Shown: positions 27,801 to 34,585 of the stretch, in pieces | Numbering within the stretch: the stretch's first letter is position 1 | Layout of the letters: the number at the start of each line of letters is the position of its first letter | From: Lysobacteraceae bacterium NML95-0200 | Lineage (GTDB): Bacteria; Pseudomonadota; Gammaproteobacteria; Xanthomonadales; Xanthomonadaceae | Direction: 5' to 3' | Length of the DNA: 64,000 nucleotides | NCBI GenBank assembly: GCA_002798255.1 | Contig: NWQQ01000014.1 | Location: 1 to 64,000, forward strand | Made by a program: the position numbers and the translations under genes | The notes under the pieces: generated by a model | Seen by the model: only the letters and a program-made list of their open reading frames with translations | The model's database searches: none | Told to the model about the DNA's origin: nothing

Positions 27801-28074
27801 GCATCTTGTAGATGCCCTTGGGCTAAAAGAAAAGGTTTATCGCTGCATCAGTGATGGGCTCAAGGGGAAAAAGCCAACTGTAGAGCCTGTTTTGTGTGGG
27901 ATGATTGCTGAGATGCAGAAAGAAATAAAGGCGGTGGTTTCGAACGAGTGCTCGAAAGATTTGCTCTTTGCGATTACTGATTGTTGCTTTATGAGTAATC
28001 AAAAAGAGGGCGAGCAACTTGGTGTGCAGCTTTATCGTGAGTGGCAGGAAACTGCCAGGGAAACTTTGGTGTGA
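24832..28074 (+). CDS. HerA/DUF87-type ATPase with a glycine-zipper membrane segment
   Basis: 1080 residues. Residues 1-235 are an unassigned domain. Residues about 240-365 are very rich in Ser, Thr and Gly and contain a glycine-zipper hydrophobic stretch (about 286-323, with GAGLGALCGGPAGATVGAG). The ATPase follows: Walker A VTGSTGAGKSN near 552-562, EPAKGEY, Walker B TVLEEAHN near 782-790, and the HerA-like IADQSP and RLPDDADR segments. HerA/FtsK ATPases are hexameric pumps for DNA or protein. A membrane-inserting zipper inside one is unusual and suggests a membrane-spanning pump. The nuclease gene starts 8 bases downstream. Confidence 0.85.
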   Translation: MMMNMKAMESFSKKSVQTLQQAAVVLQAGYGFVNRSYLSSLGELTVQSASQVGREFSLGSDVRIFHMQRLVSENRQSVLESSLAAYTALGASGYAVFLLLSCDGQETQIYLGARGEPGKVQGRNAGDLLKEAFRGQFPGSSLQAVKDPADKKLADNIKGWESVAAVTGVPSLSTEEREHFVQGLERFIDAAEGQKYQALILADPVSSVDLDIIRQGYESLSTQLSPLLKQQLSYGIQESESVAVGISRSISESLGNSISMTETRGTTNTEGTSQSHSSQTPGAKKGVTLSLALGAGLGALCGGPAGATVGAGIGGAVGSALFSKSSTEGKSQSSSESFSTAEGTTQSSTRTEGSTDSHTTTGTLGTTEQVSIEGVNKGIEQLLARIDRNLQRVEEAKAYGGWNTAAYFMADDQATSRSLASIFLGLMRGGNSSNEDFAITSWRRGKKEGVLEWLSMFAHPHLNQEINTDVPVAYLTPATLVSGKEMAIQMSLPRRSTSTVSVIETQAFGRRVQYLDEQDDKGKRMITLGNVRHLWETLPQPICLDLDQLTSHVFVTGSTGAGKSNTIYEIVSQVSAAGVPFLIVEPAKGEYKHVFGHRKDVRVLGTNPAMSELLRINPFAFPKGIHVLEHIDRLVEIFNVCWPMYAAMPAVLKEATLHAYEQCGWDLNTSINVADTGLFPTFSDLLDALNEVIASSEYSDEIKGNYVGALATRVRSLANGLNGQIFCADEISDEELFDSNVIIDLSRVGSQESKALIMGVLIMRLSEYRMTSSGMNQPLRHLTVLEEAHNILRRTSTEQSTEGANVAGKAVEMLTNAIAEMRTYGEGFLIADQSPNAIDIAAIRNTNTKIVMRLPDDADRQLAGKSAAMTDEQLQELARLPRGVAVVYKNNWLEPVLCQVKRFEGGEKEWVYEASVGHGCEASFDRKRFNLNLSRLFLNGYLRKKEAVDMGLLRSGVNISGISSKLRLFSYAHINERADLLVNDYQLTARHLVDALGLKEKVYRCISDGLKGKKPTVEPVLCGMIAEMQKEIKAVVSNECSKDLLFAITDCCFMSNQKEGEQLGVQLYREWQETARETLV

Positions 28075-28082
28075 GGTGAAAA

Positions 28083-28715
28083 ATGGAGATTTATAAGCTT
28101 ATTGATGTATCGAGGATAGAGGGAGGTCTAAAAAATTACTTGGCTGAAAAGTGGGGGGCTCTCAAAGAGCAGCTGAGTGGTGTGGACTCTGAGAGTGGAA
28201 CTCTGGATATATTTAAAGAGGAAATAGAGAGGGCTTCTGTTTGTGCTCGCGCCCCTAAAAATGATGGGACTTGGAGTGCTGAAAAAGGGGGGGATGTTTG
28301 GGTACCTAAACCAGACAAAGTTCCCTATAATTCAAACCCGGATGGAAAAACTTGGGGGGAAATTCTTGAAGAAAATGGAATCGAGGGGATTGGGTTCAAG
28401 GATGGATATCCTGATTTTTCTCCAATTTCAAAAGGTGATGTGGAAATTAATGACTTTACAAAATCTCGTCCAAGAAATTTTGCTCAAGCGGATAGAAAGC
28501 TGGCTGAACAGTGGGCTGAGGAAGGCAAGGATGGCAAGACAGACTGGACTGCCAAGGATGTTAGGGAATGGAGAAAAGAAAACAACCATACTTGGCATGA
28601 GCACCAAGACTGCAAGACCATGCAGCTGGTTCCGAGAGAGGTGCATAACAACGTGTCGCATGATGGCGGTATTTGTGAAGTAAAGAAGAGTCTTGGCAAT
28701 GGGAGTGAATCATGA
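28083..28715 (+). CDS. HNH/Endonuclease VII-type nuclease toxin of the WHH class
   Basis: 210 residues. The C-terminal part carries FTKSRPRNFAQAD, then TWHEHQDCKTMQLVP and REVHNNVSHDGG, the conserved core of the WHH nuclease family found at the tips of polymorphic toxins; the histidines should bind metal and attack DNA. The N-terminal 60 residues are helical and not recognised. No signal peptide, RHS, PAAR or filamentous repeats are present, so it is a free-standing nuclease. Its stop overlaps the next gene by 4 bases (ATGA), as toxin and immunity genes often do. Confidence 0.82.
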   Translation: MEIYKLIDVSRIEGGLKNYLAEKWGALKEQLSGVDSESGTLDIFKEEIERASVCARAPKNDGTWSAEKGGDVWVPKPDKVPYNSNPDGKTWGEILEENGIEGIGFKDGYPDFSPISKGDVEINDFTKSRPRNFAQADRKLAEQWAEEGKDGKTDWTAKDVREWRKENNHTWHEHQDCKTMQLVPREVHNNVSHDGGICEVKKSLGNGSES

Positions 28716-29095
28716 GTAAAGATGCGTTGATGGATGGGTTTTCGTTTGACTACTCTTGGGTGAAACGCTTTGAGCTAAGGTTTGAAGGAGAGAGTTTTCA
28801 AGTTGAGCTATCTCTCTGGAGCCCGGACAAAGAGCCGCCTACGGATGAGCAAAAAGCTGCTCTAAGGCTTTTTGTGGAAAAACAGGCATCCTTTGAGGAA
28901 CGTGCCGGGCAGCTGCTGAGTGCCTATGTCCAGCAAGAGGGTATTGCCAACCCTAAAGCGGTTCCTACCACACTGCTTTTCCAGCAAGACGGCAGTTTTG
29001 GTTTGCTTTTTGACTGCTCTTGGGATGAAGAGCATGGTGTAGTGGTGGTCTTGCATCCTGAGGAACAGGTCGGAGCGCAAGATATATTCTTGTGA
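28712..29095 (+). CDS. Probable immunity protein for the WHH nuclease
   Basis: 127 residues, acidic, soluble, alpha/beta, with PPTDEQKAALRLF and FGLLFDCSWDEEHGV. The pattern is like DUF2004/DUF6985-type proteins that accompany polymorphic toxins, but I assign it mainly by position: it directly follows, and overlaps, the nuclease gene. Strong acidity would suit binding of a DNA-cleaving enzyme. Its stop overlaps the GTG start of the HEPN gene. Confidence 0.65.
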   Translation: MSKDALMDGFSFDYSWVKRFELRFEGESFQVELSLWSPDKEPPTDEQKAALRLFVEKQASFEERAGQLLSAYVQQEGIANPKAVPTTLLFQQDGSFGLLFDCSWDEEHGVVVVLHPEEQVGAQDIFL

Positions 29096-29730
29096 GTTTG
29101 CCAAGGGGGCTTGTCGTGGACAGAACACAAGAAAACTTCCGCATCCGTCTGCATCGGGCGCGTAGTTGGTTGAAACAGGCGGAGGCGGTGCGGGATTCAG
29201 ATCCGGATGGCTGCTTTATCTTTCTGTGGATTGCGTTGAACGCGGCATATGCGCGGGCATTTGGCGAGAGCGAAAGTGAGCGCGAGAAGTTGGCCGGGTT
29301 TATCCGGGCATTGCTGCGGGTGGATAAGGAGAGGGTGCTGCACGGGATTTTGATGGAGCGTTTTGCCGGCTCGGTGCGGACATTGATTGAAAACAAGTTC
29401 GTGTTTCGGCCGTTCTGGCAGGCGCTACGTGACCACGATTCCAGTGGCCGCTGGGAGCAGCAGTTTGCTGCTGCCAAAAAGCAGGCGATGACGGCAGTAT
29501 TGGCCGGAGATACGGCCAAGGTTTATTCGATTGTTTTTAGTCGGTTGTATGTGCTGCGCAATCAGTTGGTGCATGGCGGCGCCACCTGTGGTAGCCGCCT
29601 GAACCGTATGCAGTTAAAAGACGCCATTGCGCTGTTGTCTGCCATAGTTCCGGTGATGATTGGCTTGATGGCAGAAAATCCGGATACCGATTGGGGCGAG
29701 ATTATGTACCCGGTGGTGGGGAACTTTTGA
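29092..29730 (+). CDS. HEPN-domain protein (probable RNase)
   Basis: 212 residues, all-helical. LYVLRNQLVHGGAT near residue 160 contains the HEPN catalytic pattern R-N-x3-H, used by metal-independent RNases in toxin-antitoxin and phage-defence systems. FIFLWIALNAAYARA near residue 45 is typical of this branch. The start is a GTG at 29092 overlapping the previous stop (GTGA); a GTG at 29116 is possible. The gene is GC-rich like the host chromosome, unlike the seven genes before it, so it may have joined the operon from a different source or be a resident gene. Confidence 0.78.
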   Translation: MSLPRGLVVDRTQENFRIRLHRARSWLKQAEAVRDSDPDGCFIFLWIALNAAYARAFGESESEREKLAGFIRALLRVDKERVLHGILMERFAGSVRTLIENKFVFRPFWQALRDHDSSGRWEQQFAAAKKQAMTAVLAGDTAKVYSIVFSRLYVLRNQLVHGGATCGSRLNRMQLKDAIALLSAIVPVMIGLMAENPDTDWGEIMYPVVGNF

Positions 29731-29737
29731 AACTTCG

Positions 29738-30331
29738 TCAACCAGCTTCTCGCCACGCCATTGCCGCCCAATAGCCCGGTGTGGGGCTGAAGCTGGAAAG
29801 TTGCCAGTCCCCGGCTTTGCCAAGGTCGGGGTGGCAGGCTTTGAGGTAAAGGCCGGTAGGGGCAGGGCTGAGGCAGAGTTTTTCCAGGCCGAAAGACAGG
29901 CCGTGGCCGTGGGCTTTGAGGATGGCTTCCTTGGCGCACCACAGGTGCAGAAAGGCCGTCTCTTGCTCGCTTGGCGACAGGTTTGCCAGCCAGTCGGCTT
30001 CTTGTGGGTGAAAGAAGCGCCGGGCAAGCTTCAGGGCATTGGGGCGAGGGCGGATATATTCCAGGTCGCAGCCAAGCTGGATGTTTTTGCCATGGACAAC
30101 CAGCAGCTTTTCGCCGCTGTGGCTCCAATTGATGTCGATATCAGCCAGCGGGGCGGCCAGACGCGGGCGGCCGCGTGCATCGCGGTACAGCGGTAGCTGG
30201 TCGGCAGGATATTGCAGCTGCTGCGCTAACCAGTCGCGCGCAAGCGTTTGGGCATGGCCGCCGGGGGGATAGGGCAGCAGGGTATGCACGGGGGGGCGGC
30301 TGAATGCGCGGTTGTCTGGATGTGCAGTCAT
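29738..30331 (-). CDS. 4'-phosphopantetheinyl transferase family protein
   Basis: 197 residues of the Sfp/AcpT type, which attaches the phosphopantetheine arm of CoA to acyl or peptidyl carrier proteins. Key motifs are NWSHSG, LGCDLEYI (Mg-binding Asp and Glu) and WCAKEAILKAHG. The start at 30331 has an AAGGAACC site; the frame is open further upstream into the divergent ligase gene. It is convergent with the HEPN gene, 8 bases apart. Its divergent neighbour, an AMP-ligase, suggests a joint role in aryl-polyene/xanthomonadin-type pigment synthesis. Confidence 0.88.
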   Translation of the reverse strand: MTAHPDNRAFSRPPVHTLLPYPPGGHAQTLARDWLAQQLQYPADQLPLYRDARGRPRLAAPLADIDINWSHSGEKLLVVHGKNIQLGCDLEYIRPRPNALKLARRFFHPQEADWLANLSPSEQETAFLHLWCAKEAILKAHGHGLSFGLEKLCLSPAPTGLYLKACHPDLGKAGDWQLSSFSPTPGYWAAMAWREAG

Positions 30332-30380
30332 GCGGCCAGGTTCCTTAAACTTGCCCCTTGGTTTTTGCTGATGGTTGTCC

Positions 30381-31712
30381 ATGACGGTAGCGGCGTTTTT
30401 CGATGGTGCATCTGAGTTGTTGGCAGGCGAAGATGATGAGCTTTTGTTTTGCGGTGCGCAGCCACTGAGCCGTGGGGCATTCCGGCAGCGGGTGCGGGCG
30501 CTGGCTGCGCGGTTGCCGGATGCGCCTGCGGTCATCAATCTGTGCGAGCGTCGTGATTATTTCATTACCGCTTTTTGTGCGGCGAGCTTGCGTGGTCAGG
30601 TGACGCTGTTACCGCCTTCGCGGGCGCCGCAGGCGGTGGCAGAAGTCGCCACTGATTTTGCCGGTGCGCTGCGGCTTGGCGATGGCGCAGATATCCCCTG
30701 CGATTTGCGGGTGGATGCGGTGAGTGCTGACGGCGTATTGCCGGGAGGCTTGCCGGTCAATGCAGCCGATTTGGCGATGATGGTTTTTACTTCCGGCTCG
30801 ACCGGCCAGCCTTCGGCGCATCGCAAGACCTGGGGGGCGCTACGCCATAGTGATGCGATCAACCAGAAAATGCTGACCAGGTTATGCGGTGGTGCGGCAC
30901 AGATTGTCGCCACGGTGCCGCCGCAGCATATGTATGGCATGGAGCTTTCGGTATTGCTGCCCTTGCTGGGGCGGTTTGCCGTGCATCCGGGGCGGCCATT
31001 CTTTCCCGAAGATATCGCCCGTGCATTGGCCGAGTGCGATGCGCCCAGGTTATTGGTGACAACCCCGGTGCATTTGCGGGCACTGCTGGAATCTGGTGTG
31101 GCGTTGCCGCCTTTGGCGGGCATCGTCAGTGCCACCGCGCCACTTGCGGCAGAGCTTGCAGCGCGCGCCGAGGTGCGCTTTGGTTGCGAATTGCGGGAAA
31201 CCTTTGGCGCGACCGAGGTTTGCATTCTGGCCGAGCGCCGCACAGCGCGTGAAACCGCGTGGCGCCTGCTTGAAGAAGTGCGGTTGCAACCCGAAAGCGA
31301 AGGCACCCGGGTTTTCCGGCCATCCTTGCCGGAGCCGGTGATGCTGGCCGACATGGTTGAGCTGTCTGCCGATGGCTGTTGTTTTGAGCTGCGCGGGCGG
31401 CAGGCGGACTTGCTGGAAATTGCCGGCAAGCGCGCATCACTGGCCGATTTGACCCGTCGCCTGCAAGCCATTGCCGGGGTGCAGGATGCGGTGATGTTGC
31501 AGCAGGAAGCCGATGCCGGTGGAGTGCGTCGGCTGCTGGCAGTGGTGGTGGCGCCGGATGTGGAGGATGCCGCCATCATGGCGCAGCTGCGTAGTGCAAC
31601 AGACCCGGTGTTTTTGCCGCGCCGCATCATTCGCGTGGATGCCTTGCCGCGCAATGAAACCGGAAAGCTGCCAAGGCAGGCCTTGCTGGCGCTGCTTGAT
31701 AAGGCAGACTGA
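30381..31712 (+). CDS. AMP-binding ligase (aryl-polyene/xanthomonadin type)
   Basis: 443 residues of the acyl-adenylating superfamily. The A3 phosphate loop reads MVFTSGSTGQPSAHRKTW and the C-terminal catalytic lysine lies in NETGKLPRQAL. The short length and sequence character match the ligases of aryl-polyene clusters, which load 3- or 4-hydroxybenzoate starter units on a carrier protein. A XanB2-like chorismatase that could make these acids is encoded at 37484. The ATG at 30381 is chosen; a TTG two codons upstream is possible. The other cluster genes are not in this window. Confidence 0.8.
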   Translation: MTVAAFFDGASELLAGEDDELLFCGAQPLSRGAFRQRVRALAARLPDAPAVINLCERRDYFITAFCAASLRGQVTLLPPSRAPQAVAEVATDFAGALRLGDGADIPCDLRVDAVSADGVLPGGLPVNAADLAMMVFTSGSTGQPSAHRKTWGALRHSDAINQKMLTRLCGGAAQIVATVPPQHMYGMELSVLLPLLGRFAVHPGRPFFPEDIARALAECDAPRLLVTTPVHLRALLESGVALPPLAGIVSATAPLAAELAARAEVRFGCELRETFGATEVCILAERRTARETAWRLLEEVRLQPESEGTRVFRPSLPEPVMLADMVELSADGCCFELRGRQADLLEIAGKRASLADLTRRLQAIAGVQDAVMLQQEADAGGVRRLLAVVVAPDVEDAAIMAQLRSATDPVFLPRRIIRVDALPRNETGKLPRQALLALLDKAD

Positions 31713-31856
31713 GATGTGATTCACACTTTCACACCCAGTGCAAGTTACTGAATGCAAAAGTAATTTTTGCATCTGTCATGACATGTTCATCACATGGCTT
31801 TCGCCAGACTGCGCTCACTCCCGGAACGGGACAACTTTCAAACAAGGAGATTTTCA

Positions 31857-32108
31857 ATGGGTCTCATCATTTGGTTGATCGTGGGTGGTATCGTCGGCTG
31901 GCTGGCCAGCATCATCATGAAGCGCGATGCGCAGCAGGGTATCTTCCTGAACGTGATCGTGGGCATTGTCGGCGCTGCGATTTCCGGTTTCCTGCTGGGC
32001 GGCGGCATCAATGATGGCATTACCGTCATGTCGTTCCTGTATTCGCTGGTCGGCGCCGTGATTTTGCTGCTCATCGTGAATCTGTTCACGCGCGGCAAGG
32101 CACGCTAA
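31857..32108 (+). CDS. GlsB/YeaQ/YmgE family stress-response membrane protein
   Basis: 83 residues, almost all hydrophobic, with three helices and the family signature GGIVGWLASIIMKRDAQQG. Members are inner-membrane proteins induced by envelope or general stress. A strong AAGGAGA site precedes the ATG at 31857, and a strong hairpin follows the stop, so it is a single-gene unit. The exact function is unknown. Confidence 0.92.
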   Translation: MGLIIWLIVGGIVGWLASIIMKRDAQQGIFLNVIVGIVGAAISGFLLGGGINDGITVMSFLYSLVGAVILLLIVNLFTRGKAR

Positions 32109-32134
32109 GCGAAAACCACTCGCTTGTGACCTAT

Positions 32135-32165
32135 CAACAACGCCCGGCATTGCCGGGCGTTGTTG
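32135..32165. terminator. Terminator hairpin between glsB-like and ybaN-like genes
   Basis: A perfect 15-bp inverted repeat (CAACAACGCCCGGCA with its complement) with almost no spacer. It serves two converging genes. The T content after the stem on the + strand is modest. Confidence 0.8.
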
Positions 32166-32192
32166 TATTTGCGGCTTTAAACAATACGGCTT

Positions 32193-32561
32193 TTAGATAT
32201 CTGCCGATGGATTGGGGCGGGTTGCAATCCAGCCTGCCGAAGCCAGCATGAAAGCTGCAACGGCCAGTGCCCAGGGTAGGCTTGGCCGGCCGGTGAAGAG
32301 GAAAATCAAAAACCCGATGGTAATCCCGGCGCAGGCCCAGGCTTTGCCCGCAGGCGAGATGGCGCGCTGGTATTTCCAGGCGCGCAGGCTGGCGCCATAG
32401 CGCGGGTGGTTAAGCAGCCGCGCTTCAAGCCGTGGTGAGCTGCGGGCAAAGCAGGCCACGGCAAGGATCAGGAAAATGGTGGAGGGCATGACCGGCAGTA
32501 CGGCACCGATGCCGGCCATGATGAGCATCAGCCATCCACAGGTGAACCAGAGCCAGCGCAT
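32193..32561 (-). CDS. YbaN-like DUF454 inner-membrane protein
   Basis: 122 residues with three hydrophobic segments and the family pattern LPVMPSTIFLILAVACFARSSPR followed by RLLNHPRYG (shown in parts). DUF454/YbaN proteins are small inner-membrane proteins with no firm function; many are next to heme or iron genes, and here the heme oxygenase gene lies 15 bases upstream, so co-transcription is likely. Confidence 0.9.
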   Translation of the reverse strand: MRWLWFTCGWLMLIMAGIGAVLPVMPSTIFLILAVACFARSSPRLEARLLNHPRYGASLRAWKYQRAISPAGKAWACAGITIGFLIFLFTGRPSLPWALAVAAFMLASAGWIATRPNPSADI

Positions 32562-32576
32562 CCTGCTCGCCTGAAA

Positions 32577-33158
32577 TCAGTTCTTGGCGAATTCTTCGGT
32601 GACATAGCCTTGCACGGTGGCGAAGGCCTGGTTGGCAGCGGCGAATACGCGCGCCTCCTCGTCTTCGGAAAGCGCGATTTCATCCAGCGCACGGGTGAAT
32701 TCACGCCAGTGCCGTGCCGCGCCATCAGGATGCGCGGCCAAATGGCGCGCGCCGTGCTCGGCGTTCAGCCCCAGCTTGCTGGAGGCCAGTTTGTACAGCA
32801 CAGTGCCGCCGATATTCGAGCCTTCGGCCACATATAGCCAGCCCAGCGCTTCGGGCAGCGCGGTGCTGTTGTCCAGCTTGCCGGGGGCTTCGGCGGGTAG
32901 TGGGGTGTCGAGGTCGTGGAGATCCTGTGTGACCTGTGCAAGACGCCGGCGGGCATCCAGCTCGGGCAGCAAGGGCGCAAGCTCCGGCTTGGTGTAAAGC
33001 GCATCGACATCGCGATGGAAGCGGTACTGTACGCGCAGGAAGCGGGCGAACTGTGCCTGGCTTGCAAAAATATCCTCGGCCATGATGCGCTTGTCGAGGC
33101 GGTCATGGGTGTCGCGGGTGGCCTCTTTCAGGCGAAGGCTGCGGCTGTTTTCGTTCAT
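32577..33158 (-). CDS. Biliverdin-producing heme oxygenase
   Basis: 193 residues, all-helical. The proximal heme ligand is His18 in TRDTHDRLD, and the distal helix has YVAEGSNIGG. The enzyme opens heme to biliverdin, CO and iron, for iron recovery from heme or to supply a bacteriophytochrome chromophore. No phytochrome gene is in the window, so iron recovery is at least as likely. It is close to the PigA/HemO branch. It forms a unit with the YbaN-like gene. Confidence 0.9.
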   Translation of the reverse strand: MNENSRSLRLKEATRDTHDRLDKRIMAEDIFASQAQFARFLRVQYRFHRDVDALYTKPELAPLLPELDARRRLAQVTQDLHDLDTPLPAEAPGKLDNSTALPEALGWLYVAEGSNIGGTVLYKLASSKLGLNAEHGARHLAAHPDGAARHWREFTRALDEIALSEDEEARVFAAANQAFATVQGYVTEEFAKN

Positions 33159-33191
33159 GGCGATGGTCTGTTGAGTGTGGACGTGAAAAGG

Positions 33192-33965
33192 TCAGGGGGT
33201 CAGTTCCAGCCATGCCGGGGCATGGTCGCTGGGACGCTCCCAAGTGCGCGGCGTACGCTCGATGTTGGCCTCTTGCACGCTGCTTTTGAGGGCATCGGAC
33301 ACCAGTGTCAGGTCAATACGCAGACCCAGGTTGCGGCGGAAGGCTGCCTGACGGTAGTCCCACCAGCTGAATACGCCAGCATCCTGGTGATGCAGGCGGA
33401 AGGCATCGCTAAAGCCCAGCGACTGGATGCGCGCCAGTGCATCGCGTTCTGCGCTTGAAGTCAGGATGTGGGTGTCGTCCCAGACGGCGGGGTCATGCAC
33501 ATCGCGCGCATCCGGGGCGATATTGAAGTCGCCCATCACCACCATCTTCGGCCAGCGCTTGAGGTCTTCGGCCAGCCAGTCGTGTACGGCAGCCAGCCAG
33601 CGTAGCTTGTAAGCGTATTTGTCAGTGCCGATGTCCTGGCCGTTGACCACGTACAGGTTGACGATGCGCACGCCGTTGACGGTGGCGGCAATCACCCGTG
33701 CCTGTGGATCGTCAGAGCCGGGGATGCCGCATTGCACATCCTGCAATGCGCCGCTGCGCGAGAGCAGCGCCACGCCGTTATAGGTTTTTTGCCCGTGAAA
33801 GACCACTTCATAGCCGGCCTCTTGAATGGCAGCGGCGGGAAACTTGGCGTCTTCGAGTTTGGTTTCCTGTAGCCCGACTACGTCTGGCTGGAAATCGGCC
33901 AGCCATTGCAGCAAATGCGGCAGGCGCACATTAAGCGAATTGACGTTCCAAGAAGCGATTTTCAT
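33192..33965 (-). CDS. xth: Exodeoxyribonuclease III
   Basis: 257 residues of the exonuclease III/AP endonuclease family. It starts MKIASWNVNSL and has LQETKLED, MGDFNIAPD and SDHAPAWLEL, the metal and catalytic residues of the fold. It repairs abasic sites and blocked 3' ends. The start at 33965 is chosen on family grounds; an in-frame ATG lies two codons upstream. A second, different member of the family is at 46349. Confidence 0.93.
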   Translation of the reverse strand: MKIASWNVNSLNVRLPHLLQWLADFQPDVVGLQETKLEDAKFPAAAIQEAGYEVVFHGQKTYNGVALLSRSGALQDVQCGIPGSDDPQARVIAATVNGVRIVNLYVVNGQDIGTDKYAYKLRWLAAVHDWLAEDLKRWPKMVVMGDFNIAPDARDVHDPAVWDDTHILTSSAERDALARIQSLGFSDAFRLHHQDAGVFSWWDYRQAAFRRNLGLRIDLTLVSDALKSSVQEANIERTPRTWERPSDHAPAWLELTP

Positions 33966-34027
33966 TTGCATATTGTAGGGGGTTTGCCGTTGCGCGGTGA
34001 GAGGGAGCAAATGCTTATACTGGCGGG

Positions 34028-34579
34028 ATGAATATGCTCCGCAGCTACCTCGACAAGCAGCCGGTTATCGGCGAGCGCGTCTATATAGACCCCAGTGCCT
34101 GCGTGATTGGCGATGTGCTGCTGGGCGATGATGCCTCGGTCTGGCCGCTTACGGTGATTCGTGGTGATGTCAATTTCGTGCGTATCGGTGCGCGCACCAA
34201 TGTGCAGGATGGCTGTGTGATTCATGTCAGTCATGACGGCCCGCATGCCAAGCGGGGCGGTTTTGCCACATTGATTGGCGATGATTGCACCATCGGCCAC
34301 AAGGCCATCATTCACGCCTGCCAGATTGCCGATGCCTGTCTGGTGGGCATGGGCGCGGTGGTGCTGGATGGTGCGGTCATTGAGCAACATGGCTTTCTGG
34401 GCGCGGGTGCCTTGCTGCCGCCCGGCAAGCGCGTGGGCGCGGGCGAGATGTGGCTGGGCAGTCCGGCCAAATTCGCCCGTAGGCTGAGCGATGCGGAAAT
34501 CAAGGCGCTGTTTTATTCCGCCAATCACTATGTAAAGCTGAAGGATGAGTATCTGACCGGCCAGCGCCGCGAGGCTTGA
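34028..34579 (+). CDS. Gamma-class carbonic anhydrase family protein (YrdA-like)
   Basis: 183 residues forming a left-handed beta helix of hexapeptide repeats. The three zinc-binding histidines are seen in CVIHVSH, TIGHKA and IIHACQ. Such proteins are trimers; some are carbonic anhydrases, and others have no proved activity. It is divergent from the exonuclease III gene. Confidence 0.92.
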   Translation: MNMLRSYLDKQPVIGERVYIDPSACVIGDVLLGDDASVWPLTVIRGDVNFVRIGARTNVQDGCVIHVSHDGPHAKRGGFATLIGDDCTIGHKAIIHACQIADACLVGMGAVVLDGAVIEQHGFLGAGALLPPGKRVGAGEMWLGSPAKFARRLSDAEIKALFYSANHYVKLKDEYLTGQRREA

Positions 34580-34585
34580 GCGGGA

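Noticed and set aside
24832-28074. HerA-Sir2 or HerA-DUF4297 two-gene defence pair
   Set aside because: No Sir2 or DUF4297 protein is encoded beside the ATPase; the neighbours are dynamin-like, tail-anchored and WHH proteins.
19193-29730. Integrative element with integrase, tRNA target and attachment repeats
   Set aside because: No recombinase gene, no tRNA and no flanking direct repeats were found by eye, so the mode of entry is left open.
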